DNA from: CAZUCD01 sp964618855
GTDB lineage: Bacteria; Sumerlaeota; Sumerlaeia; SLMS01; JANRJK01
DNA: 23,034 bases
Direction of reading: 5' to 3'
NCBI GenBank assembly: GCA_964618855.1
Contig: CAZUCD010000054.1
Coordinates: forward strand, 1 to 23,034
The position numbers and the translations under genes were made by a program. Below are positions 22,560 through 23,034 of the stretch, one piece after another. The notes under the pieces are model-generated. The model did not search any database and was not told the DNA's origin. It saw only the letters and a list, made by a program, of their open reading frames with translations. The stretch's first letter is position 1, and the number at the start of each line of letters is the position of its first letter.

Positions 22560-23034
22560 CCCGCCGAGTCGTACGAGTACTCGCCGTACGGCATGCCGTC
22601 GATCCACGCGCCTGCCAACGCGGGCGCGGCGGATGTCTGGGCGCAGCCGGGGCGGCTCGCGATCAAGGCGACGGGCACATTCCTCCCAGTCGGCGCGCTG
22701 CACACGGACAACATCCTCGACCCGGCGGACATCGGTCGCCCGACGACGCCGGCGTCGAACTACGGGCGCACGTGGGTGCGCGTCGGCGCGATCCCCGCCG
22801 CGCACTCATCGCTCGGGTGGAGCTTTCTCTTCACGGGCCGCGCGTGGGATGCGGACATCCGGCAGTACTATTATCGTTACCGCTGGTACGACCCGCACCA
22901 GTGCAGATGGACCGCGCTCGACCCGACCGGCTACGTCGGCGGCATTGAGCAGTACGCCTACTGCGCGTGGAACCCGGTCAACTTCGTCGATCCGCTGGGG
23001 CTCGCGCCGGCGCACCAACTGGGCGGGGGAGGCG
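22560..23034 (+). pseudogene. Rhs core fragment, 5'-truncated, runs off the window (orphan unit 3)
   Basis: Open frame from just after a TAG at 22557-22559 to the right edge. It begins ESYEYSPYGMP (22566 on), a YD-repeat-type ending, and continues through HSSLGWSFLFTGRAWDAD and YYRYRWYDPHQCRWTALDPTG. It then reads IEQYAYCAWNPVNFVDPLGL, the canonical end of the RHS core after which variable toxins begin, and finally a glycine-rich stretch. The long YD-repeat shell expected upstream is absent, so translation of the full piece is doubtful (first in-frame ATG at 22593). The toxin domain would lie beyond the window. Confidence 0.8.

Noticed and set aside
22535..22732. Minus-strand open frame whose product ends YDSAGYVKQLWG and looks YD-repeat-like
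   Set aside because: It is opposite a plus-strand frame with the full RHS core motifs. The resemblance comes from the near-symmetric GTACGAGTAC codons.

Overview
The window is GC-rich bacterial chromosome. It has no rRNA, tRNA, CRISPR array or insertion sequence that I can recognise. A lipoprotein, prepilin-like proteins, System II cytochrome c maturation and a secreted protease point to a Gram-negative-type (diderm) organism. The long periplasmic N-terminus on CcsA and the style of the ATP synthase proteins recall Planctomycetes/PVC-like or related uncultured phyla, but this is an impression, not a placement. A run of exactly 100 N (15746-15845) shows that the sequence is a scaffolded draft, probably a metagenome bin or draft assembly.

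Layout. (1) 1-4503, minus strand: an F-type ATP synthase operon in the canonical order atpZ-atpI-atpB-atpE-atpF-atpH-atpA, with atpA running off the left edge. atpB carries an in-frame TAA at codon 222, and two strong GC hairpins lie between atpE and atpF. (2) 4504-4855: divergent intergenic region. (3) 4856-9190, plus strand: two prepilin-like proteins with a normal type III leader, then a 988-residue PilX/GspK-like protein. The latter has a CxxCH motif and a thrombospondin-3-like calcium loop. (4) 9288-13731, plus strand: a helical lipoprotein, ResB and a CcsA/ResC with a large N-terminal extension, which together suggest cytochrome c maturation. (5) 13745-16867, minus strand: threonine 3-dehydrogenase, 2-amino-3-ketobutyrate CoA ligase and an SDR oxidoreductase, i.e. 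threonine catabolism to glycine and acetyl-CoA. A perfect 20-bp palindrome overlaps the likely promoter. (6) 17159-20413, plus strand: a 1084-residue secreted subtilisin-family protease with beta-sandwich C-terminal domains, followed by a hairpin. (7) 20559-23034, plus strand: a run of detached Rhs (YD-repeat) C-terminal pieces. These are a toxin-like tip with an overlapping small immunity-like gene, a fragment of the Rhs core with a new tail followed by a one-TM protein, and a second core fragment that leaves the window.

The most interesting parts are the Rhs tip/immunity array (a polymorphic toxin reservoir without its full-length parent here), the CxxCH-bearing pilin-like protein lying just upstream of cytochrome c maturation genes, the operator palindrome in front of tdh, and the nonsense codon in an otherwise well-conserved atpB. 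All functional assignments come from motifs read by eye; no database search was possible.
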